The notes under the pieces were generated by a model. That model searched no databases. It saw nothing but the letters and a program-made list of their open reading frames with translations, and was not told the origin of the DNA. Shown one piece after another: positions 6,198 to 14,519 of a stretch of 64,000 bases of DNA (its first letter is position 1; each line of letters starts with the position of its first letter). The stretch spans positions 124,001 through 188,000 of the forward strand of contig NZ_PKQP01000007.1 of assembly GCF_002887735.1 (NCBI RefSeq). Direction: 5' to 3'. The position numbers were made by a program, and so were the translations under genes. Source of the stretch: Stenotrophomonas bentonitica. Lineage in GTDB: Bacteria; Pseudomonadota; Gammaproteobacteria; Xanthomonadales; Xanthomonadaceae.

Positions 6198-8555
6198 TCA
6201 CTCCCGCGCCGGCACCAACGTGAGGGTATGCACCGTCGTGCCGGGGAGGAACGGCGTCGGCCTGCCGTTGACCCAGTCCTCGTGTCCCGCGCCCCAGAAC
6301 GGTGACAGCGGGTGACCGCTCTGCCCACCGGGCATGTGGATCCATCCCTCGGCCTCGTGCCCGGGTGACACCACCATGCGCTGCGAGGCGCCAAACGCGG
6401 GGCCCTGCACGCGGGGCATGTCGCGGTCGCCGGGCAGGCGGTCGGCCGGCATGCACAGCCACGACCGGGCAAAGGCGGGCAGGGCGCGACTGACCGGGTG
6501 ACAGATCGCGGCGGTATTGCGTTCGCCCCAGGTACGCGCGTCGAGCGGGCCTTGACTGCTCAGGTCTGCTTCCAGCGCCCTGGCGGTATCGACCAGCAGT
6601 GCATCCCAACTGGAATAGGGGGGCGGCAGCAGATGCGCGGGACGTTCGCTCACCAGCGGCCACAACACGCCCTCGAACTGCCCCAGTCGTGGCTCCAGAT
6701 AGTCCTCCCCGAGCTGTGCTTTCGCCGGGGCGAGCAGGCCTTCGCCAACGCGGTCGATCAGCATGCCGCGGAAACCGCGGGTGACCCGGTAGCTGACCGA
6801 GTCCACCCCCGCACGGCCGTCCCACCGCCGGGTTGCGACCTCAAGCCGCCGCAGGGCAGGGTCGTCGCTGGTGGTGACGACCTCGCGCAGCAGATGCCAC
6901 CAGCGCGTGAGCAACAGGGCGCGATCGTCGAGCTGGATCGCCAGCAGGTCTGCCTCGGTGAAGCGCTCTTTCGCCAGCAGGCCATCGCGGATCTGCCGCC
7001 CGCGTGCGCCCAGGTCGTAGCCACCGTTCCCGGCAATGGCCAGGGCGTCCCCATCGAGCACGCGGCCGTTGGCGGTCCACAGCCGATGCGTGGGGGGATC
7101 GACCAATGCGGGCGCGCCATCGCTGCGGATTGGCCACGGCGCACAGCGTGCAGGCGCGGTGGCGGTGTTGCCGTTCGGCGGGCAGTCCGCAGCACGGTCA
7201 GGGCGTGTGCCGATCAACCGCCAGGCGATGCGACCGCTGCGGTCGGCGAGCACCAGGTTCTGCGCGGTAATGCCGCTGCGGTCGGCCACCTCGAACGCCT
7301 CGTCAAGCGTCGCCGCGCGCGCCATCTCGGCGAAGTCCAGGCGCACCGCACCGGGGAGTTGTGCCGTCCAGCGCAGTGCCTCGCCACTGCCGTCCTGCCG
7401 CGTGTGCAGCACCGGACCCCAGGCGGTCTCGCGCACGCGCAACGTCACCGGTGCCTGGCCGGCGACGCGGATACGCTCCTCGTGCGTGGTGATGCCCGCC
7501 GCATTGGCGGGTACGCTGCGGAAATCGGCCGTGTCGATGTAACTGTTGGTGAAGCCCCAGGCCACGTGTCCATTACTGCCCACCACGATGGCCGGCAGGC
7601 CGGGCAGCGAGAAGCCACTGACATCGACGCGGCCGTCGGGAGCCTGTGCATCGGGATAGCGCAGCCGTACCCGGAACCAGAGATTGGGCGCGCGCAGTCC
7701 CAGGTGCATATCGTCGGCGACGATGGCGCGACCGTCCGCGGTCAGTGCACCGGCCACGGCGAAGTTGTTGCTGCCCAGCACGTCGGGATCCAGATGACCT
7801 GCCGTGACGGCACCGGTGGTCTGCGCCGGATCGGCCCGCCGGAGATCGAGGACGGCGGCCTCCGGTAACCGGGCGTTGCCGCGCGCTTCGCCAAACAGCG
7901 GCGCATCCCATTCGCTGCCATCGTGGCTGAGCAGGGCATACAGCGCCGGTGGCACCACCGCACGGATCCGCGCCATCGCCAGTTCGTTCTGATTGGTGGG
8001 ATCCTGCAGGTCGGCATACATCGCCAGCCCGGTCAGCACGCTGTCTTCGGCACGCCACGGTGCCGGCGCCTGGCGCAGCAGCAGATACGGCCAAGGACGT
8101 ACCCGAAGCTCGGCAACGCCCTGGTTGATACCCTCCACATAGGCCTGCAGGGCGCCGGCACTGCTGCCCGTGGCAACCTCCAGGTGGGCCTTGGTGCGCG
8201 CCCGCAGCCGGTGCACACGCATGCGCTTGTCCATCTCGATCGCCGCCGGGCCGAACAGCTCGGCCAGCTCGCCAGCGGCGGTACGGCGCATCAGGTCCAT
8301 CTCGAAATAGCGCTCCTGCGCATGTACCAGACCCAGCGCCCGCATCGCATCGGCCTGGCTTGCCGCGTCGATGGTGACCACGCCCAAGGCATCACGGGTG
8401 ATGCTCACCGGCGCCTGCAGCCCGGCCATGGCCTGCTCGCCTTCCAGGGTGGGGAGACTGCCGCGCAGCAGCCACCACGCCGTGAACACCGCCGCCAGCG
8501 CCAGGATCAGCACGCCCCAGAGCAACCGCTTCAGCCAATGCCGCATCCTGCGCAT
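6198..8555 (-). CDS. penicillin acylase family protein (Ntn hydrolase)
   Basis: About 785 residues. N-terminal MRHWLKRLLWGVLILALAA makes one membrane or signal segment, so the enzyme is exported to the periplasm. The precursor layout is that of penicillin/acyl-homoserine-lactone acylases: an alpha region (LVHAQERYFEMDLMRRTAAG), a spacer, then GSNNFAVAG, where Ser would become the new N-terminus of the beta subunit after self-cleavage. Later landmarks are DDMHLGLRAPNLW and VAWGFTNSYID. The family cleaves N-acyl bonds of antibiotics, peptides or acyl-homoserine lactones; the substrate here is unknown. The frame is open 17 codons upstream; the ATG giving MRRMRHWL was chosen because it puts the membrane segment at the N-terminus. 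It converges on the antiporter gene with a 30-base gap. Confidence 0.86.
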   Translation of the reverse strand: MRRMRHWLKRLLWGVLILALAAVFTAWWLLRGSLPTLEGEQAMAGLQAPVSITRDALGVVTIDAASQADAMRALGLVHAQERYFEMDLMRRTAAGELAELFGPAAIEMDKRMRVHRLRARTKAHLEVATGSSAGALQAYVEGINQGVAELRVRPWPYLLLRQAPAPWRAEDSVLTGLAMYADLQDPTNQNELAMARIRAVVPPALYALLSHDGSEWDAPLFGEARGNARLPEAAVLDLRRADPAQTTGAVTAGHLDPDVLGSNNFAVAGALTADGRAIVADDMHLGLRAPNLWFRVRLRYPDAQAPDGRVDVSGFSLPGLPAIVVGSNGHVAWGFTNSYIDTADFRSVPANAAGITTHEERIRVAGQAPVTLRVRETAWGPVLHTRQDGSGEALRWTAQLPGAVRLDFAEMARAATLDEAFEVADRSGITAQNLVLADRSGRIAWRLIGTRPDRAADCPPNGNTATAPARCAPWPIRSDGAPALVDPPTHRLWTANGRVLDGDALAIAGNGGYDLGARGRQIRDGLLAKERFTEADLLAIQLDDRALLLTRWWHLLREVVTTSDDPALRRLEVATRRWDGRAGVDSVSYRVTRGFRGMLIDRVGEGLLAPAKAQLGEDYLEPRLGQFEGVLWPLVSERPAHLLPPPYSSWDALLVDTARALEADLSSQGPLDARTWGERNTAAICHPVSRALPAFARSWLCMPADRLPGDRDMPRVQGPAFGASQRMVVSPGHEAEGWIHMPGGQSGHPLSPFWGAGHEDWVNGRPTPFLPGTTVHTLTLVPARE

Positions 8556-8699
8556 CCCCGTGTAGGTAGGGCTTGATTGTAGGGGAGGCGTGAACGCCCT
8601 GTGCACGGCTACCGAAGCGCAACTGCAACTGATTCCGATTAGACCACCGGATTTTCAGATAGGGCACCATGCGCGCATTGATTCATCAGGAGCACCCCC

Positions 8700-9188
8700 A
8701 TGAAAGGCAACCCGGACGTCATCGCCTGCTTGAAGGAACTGCTGCGCGGCGAGTTGGCCGCGCGCGACCAGTACTTCATCCACTCGCGCCGCTACGAAGA
8801 CCAGGGCCTGTTCGCGCTCTATGAGCGCCTCAACCACGAGATGGAAGAGGAGACCCAGCACGCCGATGCGCTGCTGCGTCGCATCCTCTTCCTCGGCGGC
8901 GATCCGGACATGCGCCCGCATGTGTTCGAGCCCGGCGTGACCGTGGAAGAGATGCTGCAGAAGGACCTGGATACCGAATACAGCGTCCGCGACAACCTGG
9001 CCGCCGGCATGAAGCTGTGCGAACAGCACCAGGACTACGTCAGCCGCGACATGCTGCTGGTGCAGTTGAAGGACACCGAAGAAGACCATGCCTGGTGGCT
9101 GGAGCAGCAGCTGGGCCTGATCAAGCGCATCGGCCTGGCGCTGTACCAGACCAGCAAGATGGATGCGAAGGGCACGGCCGCGCACTGA
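8700..9188 (+). CDS. bfr: bacterioferritin lacking the haem-ligand Met
   Basis: A 162-residue ferritin-like four-helix protein that oxidises Fe(II) and stores iron as a mineral in 24-subunit shells. Ferroxidase ligands are present: Glu18, Glu51, His54, a Glu near 93, Glu127 and His130. Residue 52, Met in haem-binding Bfr and axial haem ligand, is Thr here (EETQHAD), so homomeric haem binding is unlikely; it may resemble the alpha or FtnA-type subunits that pair with a haem-binding partner. The start follows AGGAG by several bases. No bfd gene is adjacent. The downstream terminator lies next to the ISL3 element. Confidence 0.9.
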   Translation: MKGNPDVIACLKELLRGELAARDQYFIHSRRYEDQGLFALYERLNHEMEEETQHADALLRRILFLGGDPDMRPHVFEPGVTVEEMLQKDLDTEYSVRDNLAAGMKLCEQHQDYVSRDMLLVQLKDTEEDHAWWLEQQLGLIKRIGLALYQTSKMDAKGTAAH

Positions 9189-9212
9189 GCGGGTGTGTCC
9201 GGGTATTCCGGG

Positions 9213-9236
9213 GAGCCGGCCAGCGGCCGGCACTAC
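9213..9236. repeat. single SMAG-like GTAG repeat
   Basis: GCCGGCC AGC GGCCGGC followed by ACTAC, in inverted orientation, the same sequence type as the pair at 783-853. It lies 25 bases after the bfr stop. I see no second copy before the bfr terminator. Confidence 0.65.
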
Positions 9237-9346
9237 CGGTGCCACGGCATCGGATTCTGCGCGCCAGCCAGCCTTCGCCAGCACGCCGCATCGAACCCTC
9301 GTCCGCCCGCCAGCATCCGCCAGCCAGCCGACGTTGCACCAAGCAG

Positions 9347-9375
9347 AAAGGCCGGGGAAACCCGGCCTTTTCTGT
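9347..9375 (+). terminator. terminator of bfr
   Basis: A stem of ten bases (AAAGGCCGGG / CCCGGCCTTT) with a GAAA loop, followed by TTTTCTG. It lies about 160 bases after the bfr stop and 14 bases before the left end of the insertion sequence. Confidence 0.82.
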
Positions 9376-9380
9376 GGGCA

Positions 9381-9388
9381 AAAAAAAC
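9381..9388. repeat. target-site duplication, left copy
   Basis: AAAAAAAC, identical to the eight bases right of the element at 10699-10706. An eight-base duplication is usual for the ISL3 family and shows a simple, fairly recent insertion. Confidence 0.9.
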
Positions 9389-10698
9389 GGTTCTTCTCCC
9401 ATCTGAGGGGAGAAGGCGCACGGCCGACCAGCTAGATTTGTAGTTGTCGAGAAAACAAACCGAGGCCGGCCGTGGCCAAGCTGGATTGTATGCCGTTGCT
9501 GGGAGGCTGGGCGGGGTATCGCCTGGATGGATGGCGCCGCGAGGCACGTGGCGGAGCCACGTGGCTGGTGCTTTCGCTGTTGCCTGATTCACGCCGCCGA
9601 CGACGCTGCAGTGGCTGCGGCAAGTGGGTCGTGGCCATCCACGACCAGACGCTCCGGCGCATCCGTGACTTGCCCGTGTTCGACGAGCCGGTGGAGTTGG
9701 AAGTCCAGCGGCAGCGGCTGGCCTGTCCTCGCTGCGGGCCGAAACTGGAGCACTTGGATTGGCTGGAGCGGCATGCCCGGGTAACGCAACGGCTTGCGCA
9801 GAGCGTGGCACGCATGTGTGCCACCACCTCGATCCATGCCACCGCAAAGTGGCATGGTCTGGACTGGAAGACGGTCAAAGCGCTTGATTTCAGGCATCTG
9901 ATGCAGACGCTGGGCCCAGTGGACCTATCGGACGTACGCGTGATCGCGATGGACGAGTTTGCGATCCAGAAGGGGCATCGCTACGCCACCGTGGTCGTCG
10001 AGCCATCGCGCAAGCGCGTGCTCTGGGTCGGCCGAGGACGCAGCCGCGCTGACATCCGTCCCTTCTTTGAGCTACTCGGCAGGGTCGGTTGCGAACGCAT
10101 CCGGGCCGTAGCAATGGACATGAATTCGGCCTTTGATGTGGAGGTCAAAGCCCAGTGCCCCAATGCTGAAGTGGTCTACGACCTCTTCCATGTCGTGGCC
10201 AAGTACGGGCGCGAAGTCATTGATCGGGTGCGGGTGGACGAGGCCAATCGCCTACGCACCGACAAGCCCGCGCGACGGGTGGTGAAGACCTCGCGCTGGC
10301 TCCTGCTGCGCAATCGGCAAAACGTCCCGGCCGAGCAGCGCGTCCAACTCGAGGAGCTGCTGGCCGCCAACAAAGCCCTGCTGACCACGTATCTGCTCAA
10401 AGACGACCTGAAGCAGCTGTGGCGCTACCGAAGCCAGAGCTGGGCGGAGAAGGCCTGGCGGTCATGGAAGCATCGCGCCCTGCGAAGCGGGCTGGAGCCG
10501 CTGCGCATCTTTGTCCGCCGCCTGCAACCTTATCTCCCGGGCATCCTGGCCCACTGCCGATGGCCGCTCGGGACGAACCTGGTGGAAGGCATCAATAACA
10601 AGATCAAGGTCATCAAGCGCGTTGCCTACGGATACCGAGATGACGCGTATTTCTTCCTGAAGATCCGGGCGGCCTTCCCCGGAGTTGGGTGAAGAACC
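9389..10698 (+). mobile_element. complete ISL3-family insertion sequence
   Basis: A 1310-bp element with imperfect terminal inverted repeats of about 23 bases: left GGTTCTTCTCCCATCTGAGG (9389 on) and right, read inward from 10698, GGTTCTTCACCCAACTCCGG; 19 of 23 positions match. It carries one transposase gene whose stop lies inside the right repeat and is flanked by perfect eight-base direct repeats. It split a stretch between bfr and parC, landing in the T-run of the parC terminator. It looks intact and potentially active. Confidence 0.92.
9472..10692 (+). CDS. ISL3-family DDE transposase
   Basis: A 406-residue transposase with GTG start; an internal ATG at 9490 is an alternative. The N-terminal zinc-binding region has CSGCGKW and CPRCGPK, followed by a helix-turn-helix region, and then the DDE catalytic domain: IAMDEFAIQKGHRY for the first Asp, AVAMDMNSAFDVEV for the second, and LVEGINNKIKVIKRVAYGYRD with the final Glu. 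The order and the closing YGYRD motif are typical of the ISL3 family. No second gene or passenger gene lies in the element. Confidence 0.93.
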   Translation: MAKLDCMPLLGGWAGYRLDGWRREARGGATWLVLSLLPDSRRRRRCSGCGKWVVAIHDQTLRRIRDLPVFDEPVELEVQRQRLACPRCGPKLEHLDWLERHARVTQRLAQSVARMCATTSIHATAKWHGLDWKTVKALDFRHLMQTLGPVDLSDVRVIAMDEFAIQKGHRYATVVVEPSRKRVLWVGRGRSRADIRPFFELLGRVGCERIRAVAMDMNSAFDVEVKAQCPNAEVVYDLFHVVAKYGREVIDRVRVDEANRLRTDKPARRVVKTSRWLLLRNRQNVPAEQRVQLEELLAANKALLTTYLLKDDLKQLWRYRSQSWAEKAWRSWKHRALRSGLEPLRIFVRRLQPYLPGILAHCRWPLGTNLVEGINNKIKVIKRVAYGYRDDAYFFLKIRAAFPGVG

Positions 10699-10706
10699 AA
10701 AAAAAC
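10699..10706. repeat. target-site duplication, right copy
   Basis: AAAAAAAC, matching 9381-9388. The A-run doubles as the U-tract of the minus-strand parC terminator, so the duplication preserved it on the parC side. Confidence 0.9.
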
Positions 10707-10727
10707 GGCCGGGTTTCCCCGGCCGTT
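10699..10727 (-). terminator. terminator of parC
   Basis: On the minus strand the arms AACGGCCGGG and CCCGGCCGTT enclose GAAA, followed by a run of seven or more T made by 10699-10705. It begins about 25 bases after the parC stop. Its GGCCGGGGAAACCCGGCC core equals that of the bfr terminator; before insertion the two faced each other about 20 bases apart. Confidence 0.85.
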
Positions 10728-10751
10728 CCGATTCACGTCGACGCTGGAACC

Positions 10752-12995
10752 TTACTCCACCGCCAGCCCTTCCACCTTCTGCCAGCCACGGGGCAGCAGA
10801 TGGCCACGGGTGGCGCGGGTGCCCAGGTAGGTATCCAGATCCTTGAACGACAGGTTCATCGTGCGCTGGCCGCTGCGCACCAGCAGCGTGTTGCCCGGCG
10901 CCACCGAGACCACCGCGACCACGCGCTCGGTGGCGAGCTTGGCCTTGGGGATGTCGATGATCTTGTTGCCCTTGCCCTTGTCCAGTTCCGGCAGGTCGCT
11001 GGCGGCGATGGCCAGCAGGTTGCCCGAGCTGGTCACCGCCACGATGCGGTCGGTTTCCGGATTGGCGACCACGGCCGGGGTCAGCACCTTGGAGCCGGAG
11101 GTCAGGTTGAGCATCGCCTTGCCGGCCTTGTTGCGGCCGGTGAGGTTCTCGAAGCGGGTCACGAAGCCGTAGCCGTGCGTGGAGGCCAGTACGAAGCGGG
11201 TGTTGTTCTCGCCACTGGCCAGGGTCATGAAGGCGCTGCCCGGGGCCGGCGAGAAGCGACCGGTCAGGGGCTCGCCATTGCCGCGTGCCGAGGGCAGGGT
11301 GTGGATCAGGGTCGAATACGCGCGGCCCTCGCTGTCCAGGAACGCCACCTGCTGCGTGCTGCGGGCCCGCACCGAGCCCAGCAGCGCATCGCCATCGCGA
11401 TAGGACAGGGTCGACGGGTCCATGTCGTGGCCCTTGGCCGCACGGATCCAGCCCTTCTCCGACAGCACCACCGTCATCGGCTCGCTTGGCACCAGCTCGG
11501 TTTCGTCGATGGCCTGCGCTGCGCCACGTTGCATCAGCGGCGAGCGACGGTCATCGCCGAATTTCTTCGCGTCCGCCACCAGCTCATCGCGGATCAGCTT
11601 CTTCAGTTTGGCCTTGCTGTCCAGGATGGCCAGGATCTTGTCGCGTTCCTTGGCCAGCTCCTCCTGCTCGCCACGGATCTTCATCTCTTCCAGGCGCGCC
11701 AGCTGCTTCAGCTTGGTGTCCAAGATGTACTCGGTCTGCTCCTCGCTCAGCCCGAAGCGCGCGATCAGCGCCGGCTTGGGCTCATCCTCGGTGCGGATGA
11801 TGTGGATCACTTCATCCAGGTTGAGGAAGGCCACCAGCAGGCCTTCCAACATGTGGAGGCGACGCTCGACCTTCTGCAGGCGGTGGTTGAGGCGGCGGGT
11901 CACGGTGGTGCCGCGGAACTGCAGCCACTCGCTGAGCAGGGTCTTGAGGTTCTTGACCTGCGGGCGGCCATCCAGGCCGATCACGTTGAGGTTGACCCGG
12001 TAGCTGCGCTCCAGGTCGGTGGTGGCGAACAGGTGGCCCATCAGCTGTTCGGCATCCACGCGGTTGGAGCGCGGCACCAGCACCACGCGCACCGGGTTGG
12101 CGTGGTCGGACTCATCGCGGATGTCCTCCAGCCACGGCAGCTTCTTGGCGCGCATCTGCGCGGCGATCTGCTCGATCACCTTCGAAGGCGACACCTGGAA
12201 CGGCAGCGCGTTGACCACGATGTTGCCGTTCTCCTTCAGGAAAGTGGAACGCGCGCGCACGCTGCCGTAGCCGGTTTCGTACATGGTGCGCAGATCGGCG
12301 ATCGGGGTGATGATCTCGGCGAAGCTCGGGTAATCCGGGCCCTTCACGTGCTCGCACAGCTCGGCGACCGTCGCATCCGGGTCGTCGAGCAGGTGCAGCA
12401 GCGCGCTGACGATCTCGTTGAGGTTGTGCGGCGGCACGTCGGTGGCCATGCCCACAGCGATGCCGGTGGTGCCGTTGAGCAGCAGGTGCGGCAGGCGCGC
12501 CGGCATCCAGGTCGGCTCTTCCAGCGTGCCGTCGAAGTTCGGGGTCCAGTCGGTGGTGCCCTGGTTGATCTCGCCCAGCAGCACTTCGGCGATCGGGGTC
12601 AGCTTGGACTCGGTATAGCGCATCGCCGCGAACGACTTGGGATCGTCGGTCGAACCAAAGTTGCCCTGGCCTTCGATCAGCGGGTAGCGGTACGAAAACG
12701 GCTGGGCCATCAGCACCAGCGCCTCGTAGCACGCGCTGTCGCCGTGCGGATGGTATTTACCGATCACGTCACCGACGGTACGCGCGGACTTCTTCGGCTT
12801 GGAGGCGGCATTCAGGCCCAGCTCGCTCATCGCATAGATGATGCGGCGCTGCACCGGCTTGAGACCGTCGCCGAGGAACGGCAATGCGCGGTCGAGCACC
12901 ACGTACATCGAATAGTCCAGGTACGCCCGTTCGGCGTACTCGCGCAGGGGCAGCTGTTCAAAGCCGTGGAACGCGGGGCGGGCAAGATCGGTCAT
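10752..12995 (-). CDS. parC: DNA topoisomerase IV subunit A
   Basis: 747 residues, the usual length. ParC is the breakage-reunion subunit that, with ParE, decatenates daughter chromosomes. The catalytic Tyr is in [12 protein letters not shown]; the quinolone-resistance region reads [13 protein letters not shown] with Ser and Glu at the positions usually altered in resistant strains, so it looks wild type. The C-terminal third holds the beta-pinwheel repeats (for example [19 protein letters not shown]). ParC rather than GyrA is chosen from length and the lack of a clear GyrA box. It is a single gene; its terminator abuts the ISL3 element. Confidence 0.96.
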   Translation of the reverse strand: MTDLARPAFHGFEQLPLREYAERAYLDYSMYVVLDRALPFLGDGLKPVQRRIIYAMSELGLNAASKPKKSARTVGDVIGKYHPHGDSACYEALVLMAQPFSYRYPLIEGQGNFGSTDDPKSFAAMRYTESKLTPIAEVLLGEINQGTTDWTPNFDGTLEEPTWMPARLPHLLLNGTTGIAVGMATDVPPHNLNEIVSALLHLLDDPDATVAELCEHVKGPDYPSFAEIITPIADLRTMYETGYGSVRARSTFLKENGNIVVNALPFQVSPSKVIEQIAAQMRAKKLPWLEDIRDESDHANPVRVVLVPRSNRVDAEQLMGHLFATTDLERSYRVNLNVIGLDGRPQVKNLKTLLSEWLQFRGTTVTRRLNHRLQKVERRLHMLEGLLVAFLNLDEVIHIIRTEDEPKPALIARFGLSEEQTEYILDTKLKQLARLEEMKIRGEQEELAKERDKILAILDSKAKLKKLIRDELVADAKKFGDDRRSPLMQRGAAQAIDETELVPSEPMTVVLSEKGWIRAAKGHDMDPSTLSYRDGDALLGSVRARSTQQVAFLDSEGRAYSTLIHTLPSARGNGEPLTGRFSPAPGSAFMTLASGENNTRFVLASTHGYGFVTRFENLTGRNKAGKAMLNLTSGSKVLTPAVVANPETDRIVAVTSSGNLLAIAASDLPELDKGKGNKIIDIPKAKLATERVVAVVSVAPGNTLLVRSGQRTMNLSFKDLDTYLGTRATRGHLLPRGWQKVEGLAVE

Positions 12996-13053
12996 GCGGG
13001 ATTGTTACCTGTGGCAAGGGACGGCGACGGCTGTCGCCCTCGCAGGCGGACGA

Positions 13054-13932
13054 TTATCCGGATGCGGCCGGGGATGCCAAGCCGCGTGATGGGTTCAGGA
13101 GGTGTCCACTGCGTGCCAGATAGCGCCCGGGCGGGCTGCCGAAGTGGCGGCGGAAGACCGTGACGAAGGCGCTGGGGCTGCTGAACCCCAGTTCTTGCGC
13201 GATATCGGACACGCTCTGGCCATCGGACAGGCGCCGCAGGCCCTCGGCCAGCCTGGCCTGCTGACGCCACTGCGCGAAGCTGAGCGTGGTTTCATCGCGG
13301 AAGTGCCGGGTCAGTGTACGCGGCGAGAGGCCGGCCCACTGCGCCCATTGGTCGAGGCTGCGGCCATCGGCCGGGTTGGCGATCAGCTGCGAGGCGATGC
13401 GCAGCAGGCGGCGGTCCTGCGGCATCGGCAGGTGCATGCGCTGGCGCGGGGCATTGCGGATCTCGTCCAGCAGCACCTCGATCATGTGCTGCTGGCGCAG
13501 GCTGGGCTCGGCCGCCGGTACCCATTCGGTGACGCGCAGCGCGAGCGCCTGCAGCAGATCGGAGATGGCCACCACGCACGGCGCGTCGGGCAGATCATGG
13601 GCCATCGCGGCGCTGACGATCACCCCCCAGCCGCGCAAGGGCCCGCAGATATCCACCGTGTGCGGCTCGCCCGGCGGCATCCAGCCGGCGCAGCCGGGCG
13701 GCAGCGACCAGGTGCCATGCCGGGTGCGGACGGTGAGCAGCCCGGCTTCCACGCAGATCAGCTGGGCACGCCGGTGCTGGTGCCAGTCGATCTCCCGGTC
13801 CAGCCCACGGGCGCTTTCGATCCGGAAGCCGAGCACTCCCAGCCCGTCATCCCGCTCGAACCAGTCCAGCACCTGGTTGCGGATCATCTGGGTGGCGGCC
13901 GTCTCCCGCTCTGGCCTGAAAGTGTTATCCAT
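13054..13932 (-). CDS. AraC-family transcriptional regulator
   Basis: 292 residues. The N-terminal half is a cupin-like sensing domain (REIDWHQHRRAQLICVEAGL, then SLPPGCAGWMPPGEPHTV), the C-terminal 100 residues two helix-turn-helix motifs: GRSLDQWAQWAGLSPRTLTR and QSVSDIAQELGFSSPSAFVT followed by FRRHFGSPPGRY. The frame is open upstream but runs across the emr promoter, so the ATG giving MDNTFRPERE is preferred. It is divergent from emrR, with 143 bases between the starts, and might regulate the efflux operon, itself or both; no effector can be named. Confidence 0.88.
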   Translation of the reverse strand: MDNTFRPERETAATQMIRNQVLDWFERDDGLGVLGFRIESARGLDREIDWHQHRRAQLICVEAGLLTVRTRHGTWSLPPGCAGWMPPGEPHTVDICGPLRGWGVIVSAAMAHDLPDAPCVVAISDLLQALALRVTEWVPAAEPSLRQQHMIEVLLDEIRNAPRQRMHLPMPQDRRLLRIASQLIANPADGRSLDQWAQWAGLSPRTLTRHFRDETTLSFAQWRQQARLAEGLRRLSDGQSVSDIAQELGFSSPSAFVTVFRRHFGSPPGRYLARSGHLLNPSRGLASPAASG

Positions 13933-14030
13933 TGTCCAGATTGTAATACCCGGCCAGTCCGGGCCGCCATTAAGGTAGCCGCCTGCCCATTGTTCTGATT
14001 GCTGCAACACAGCATTTGGTTCCAGATTAA

Positions 14031-14050
14031 ATATTTCTATTGAGAAATAT
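14031..14050. promoter_or_regulatory. candidate EmrR operator
   Basis: A perfect palindrome, ATATTTCT ATTG AGAAATAT, in an A+T-rich stretch that stands out from the surrounding G+C-rich DNA and lies 25 bases before the emrR start. MarR-family dimers bind 16-20-base palindromes that overlap their own promoters, so this is the likely autoregulatory site. Confidence 0.55.
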
Positions 14051-14075
14051 ATTTTTTGGAAGAGAATGCTCACCC

Positions 14076-14519
14076 ATGATCTGCCCTGATGCCCATCCCC
14101 CCAGCTTCGGACTCCTGCTGCGCCAAGTGCGCGATGGACTGGTCCGTCAGCTAGACACGTCGATGGCCGAGGAAAACCTCGGCATTGGCTTCACCCACTA
14201 TCTCGGCCTGAAGGTGCTCGCGGCGCGTGCCCCGTGTACCGCCAACGAGTTGGCCCAGGCCCTGGACCAGGTACCCAGCGCGGTCACCCGCCTGCTGGAC
14301 AAGCTGGAAGCCCTGGACTGCGTGCGGCGCGAACCGCATGCCCAGGACCGGCGGGCACTGCAGATCGTGCTGACCGAGCCGGGTCGCCAGTTGTGGGCCC
14401 GCCTCAAACAGCGGGGCGACCAGACCATCGACGACGCCATGCGTGATCTGTCTTCGGACGAACGCGCACAGCTGCTTTCCCTCATGACCCGTGTACGCGA
14501 CTCACTGGTAACGCCATGA
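14076..14519 (+). CDS. emrR: MarR-family regulator of the emr operon
   Basis: 147 residues with the MarR winged helix: ANELAQALDQVPSAVTRLLDKLEALDCVRREPHAQDRRALQ includes the recognition helix and the D-R-R wing. Such repressors release DNA on binding small phenolic or lipophilic compounds. The frame is open 12 codons upstream through the palindrome; ATG 14076 after AGAGAATG is preferred. The stop overlaps the emrC start (ATGA), so the four genes are an operon. The order emrR-emrC-emrA-emrB is the one described for EmrCAB of S. maltophilia. Confidence 0.88.
   Translation: MICPDAHPPSFGLLLRQVRDGLVRQLDTSMAEENLGIGFTHYLGLKVLAARAPCTANELAQALDQVPSAVTRLLDKLEALDCVRREPHAQDRRALQIVLTEPGRQLWARLKQRGDQTIDDAMRDLSSDERAQLLSLMTRVRDSLVTP

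Noticed and set aside
6498..7868. A 456-codon open frame on the plus strand opposite the penicillin-acylase gene
   Set aside because: High-GC DNA gives long antisense frames; the acylase on the other strand has clear catalytic motifs throughout, and this frame has none.
8601..8699. A possible Fur box before bfr (CAACTGATTCCGATTAG)
   Set aside because: It matches the 19-base consensus at too few positions to separate from chance.
10689..13163. An 824-codon plus-strand frame opposite parC
   Set aside because: It is the antisense shadow of parC, rich in Gln, His and Arg in the usual way, and without recognisable domains.
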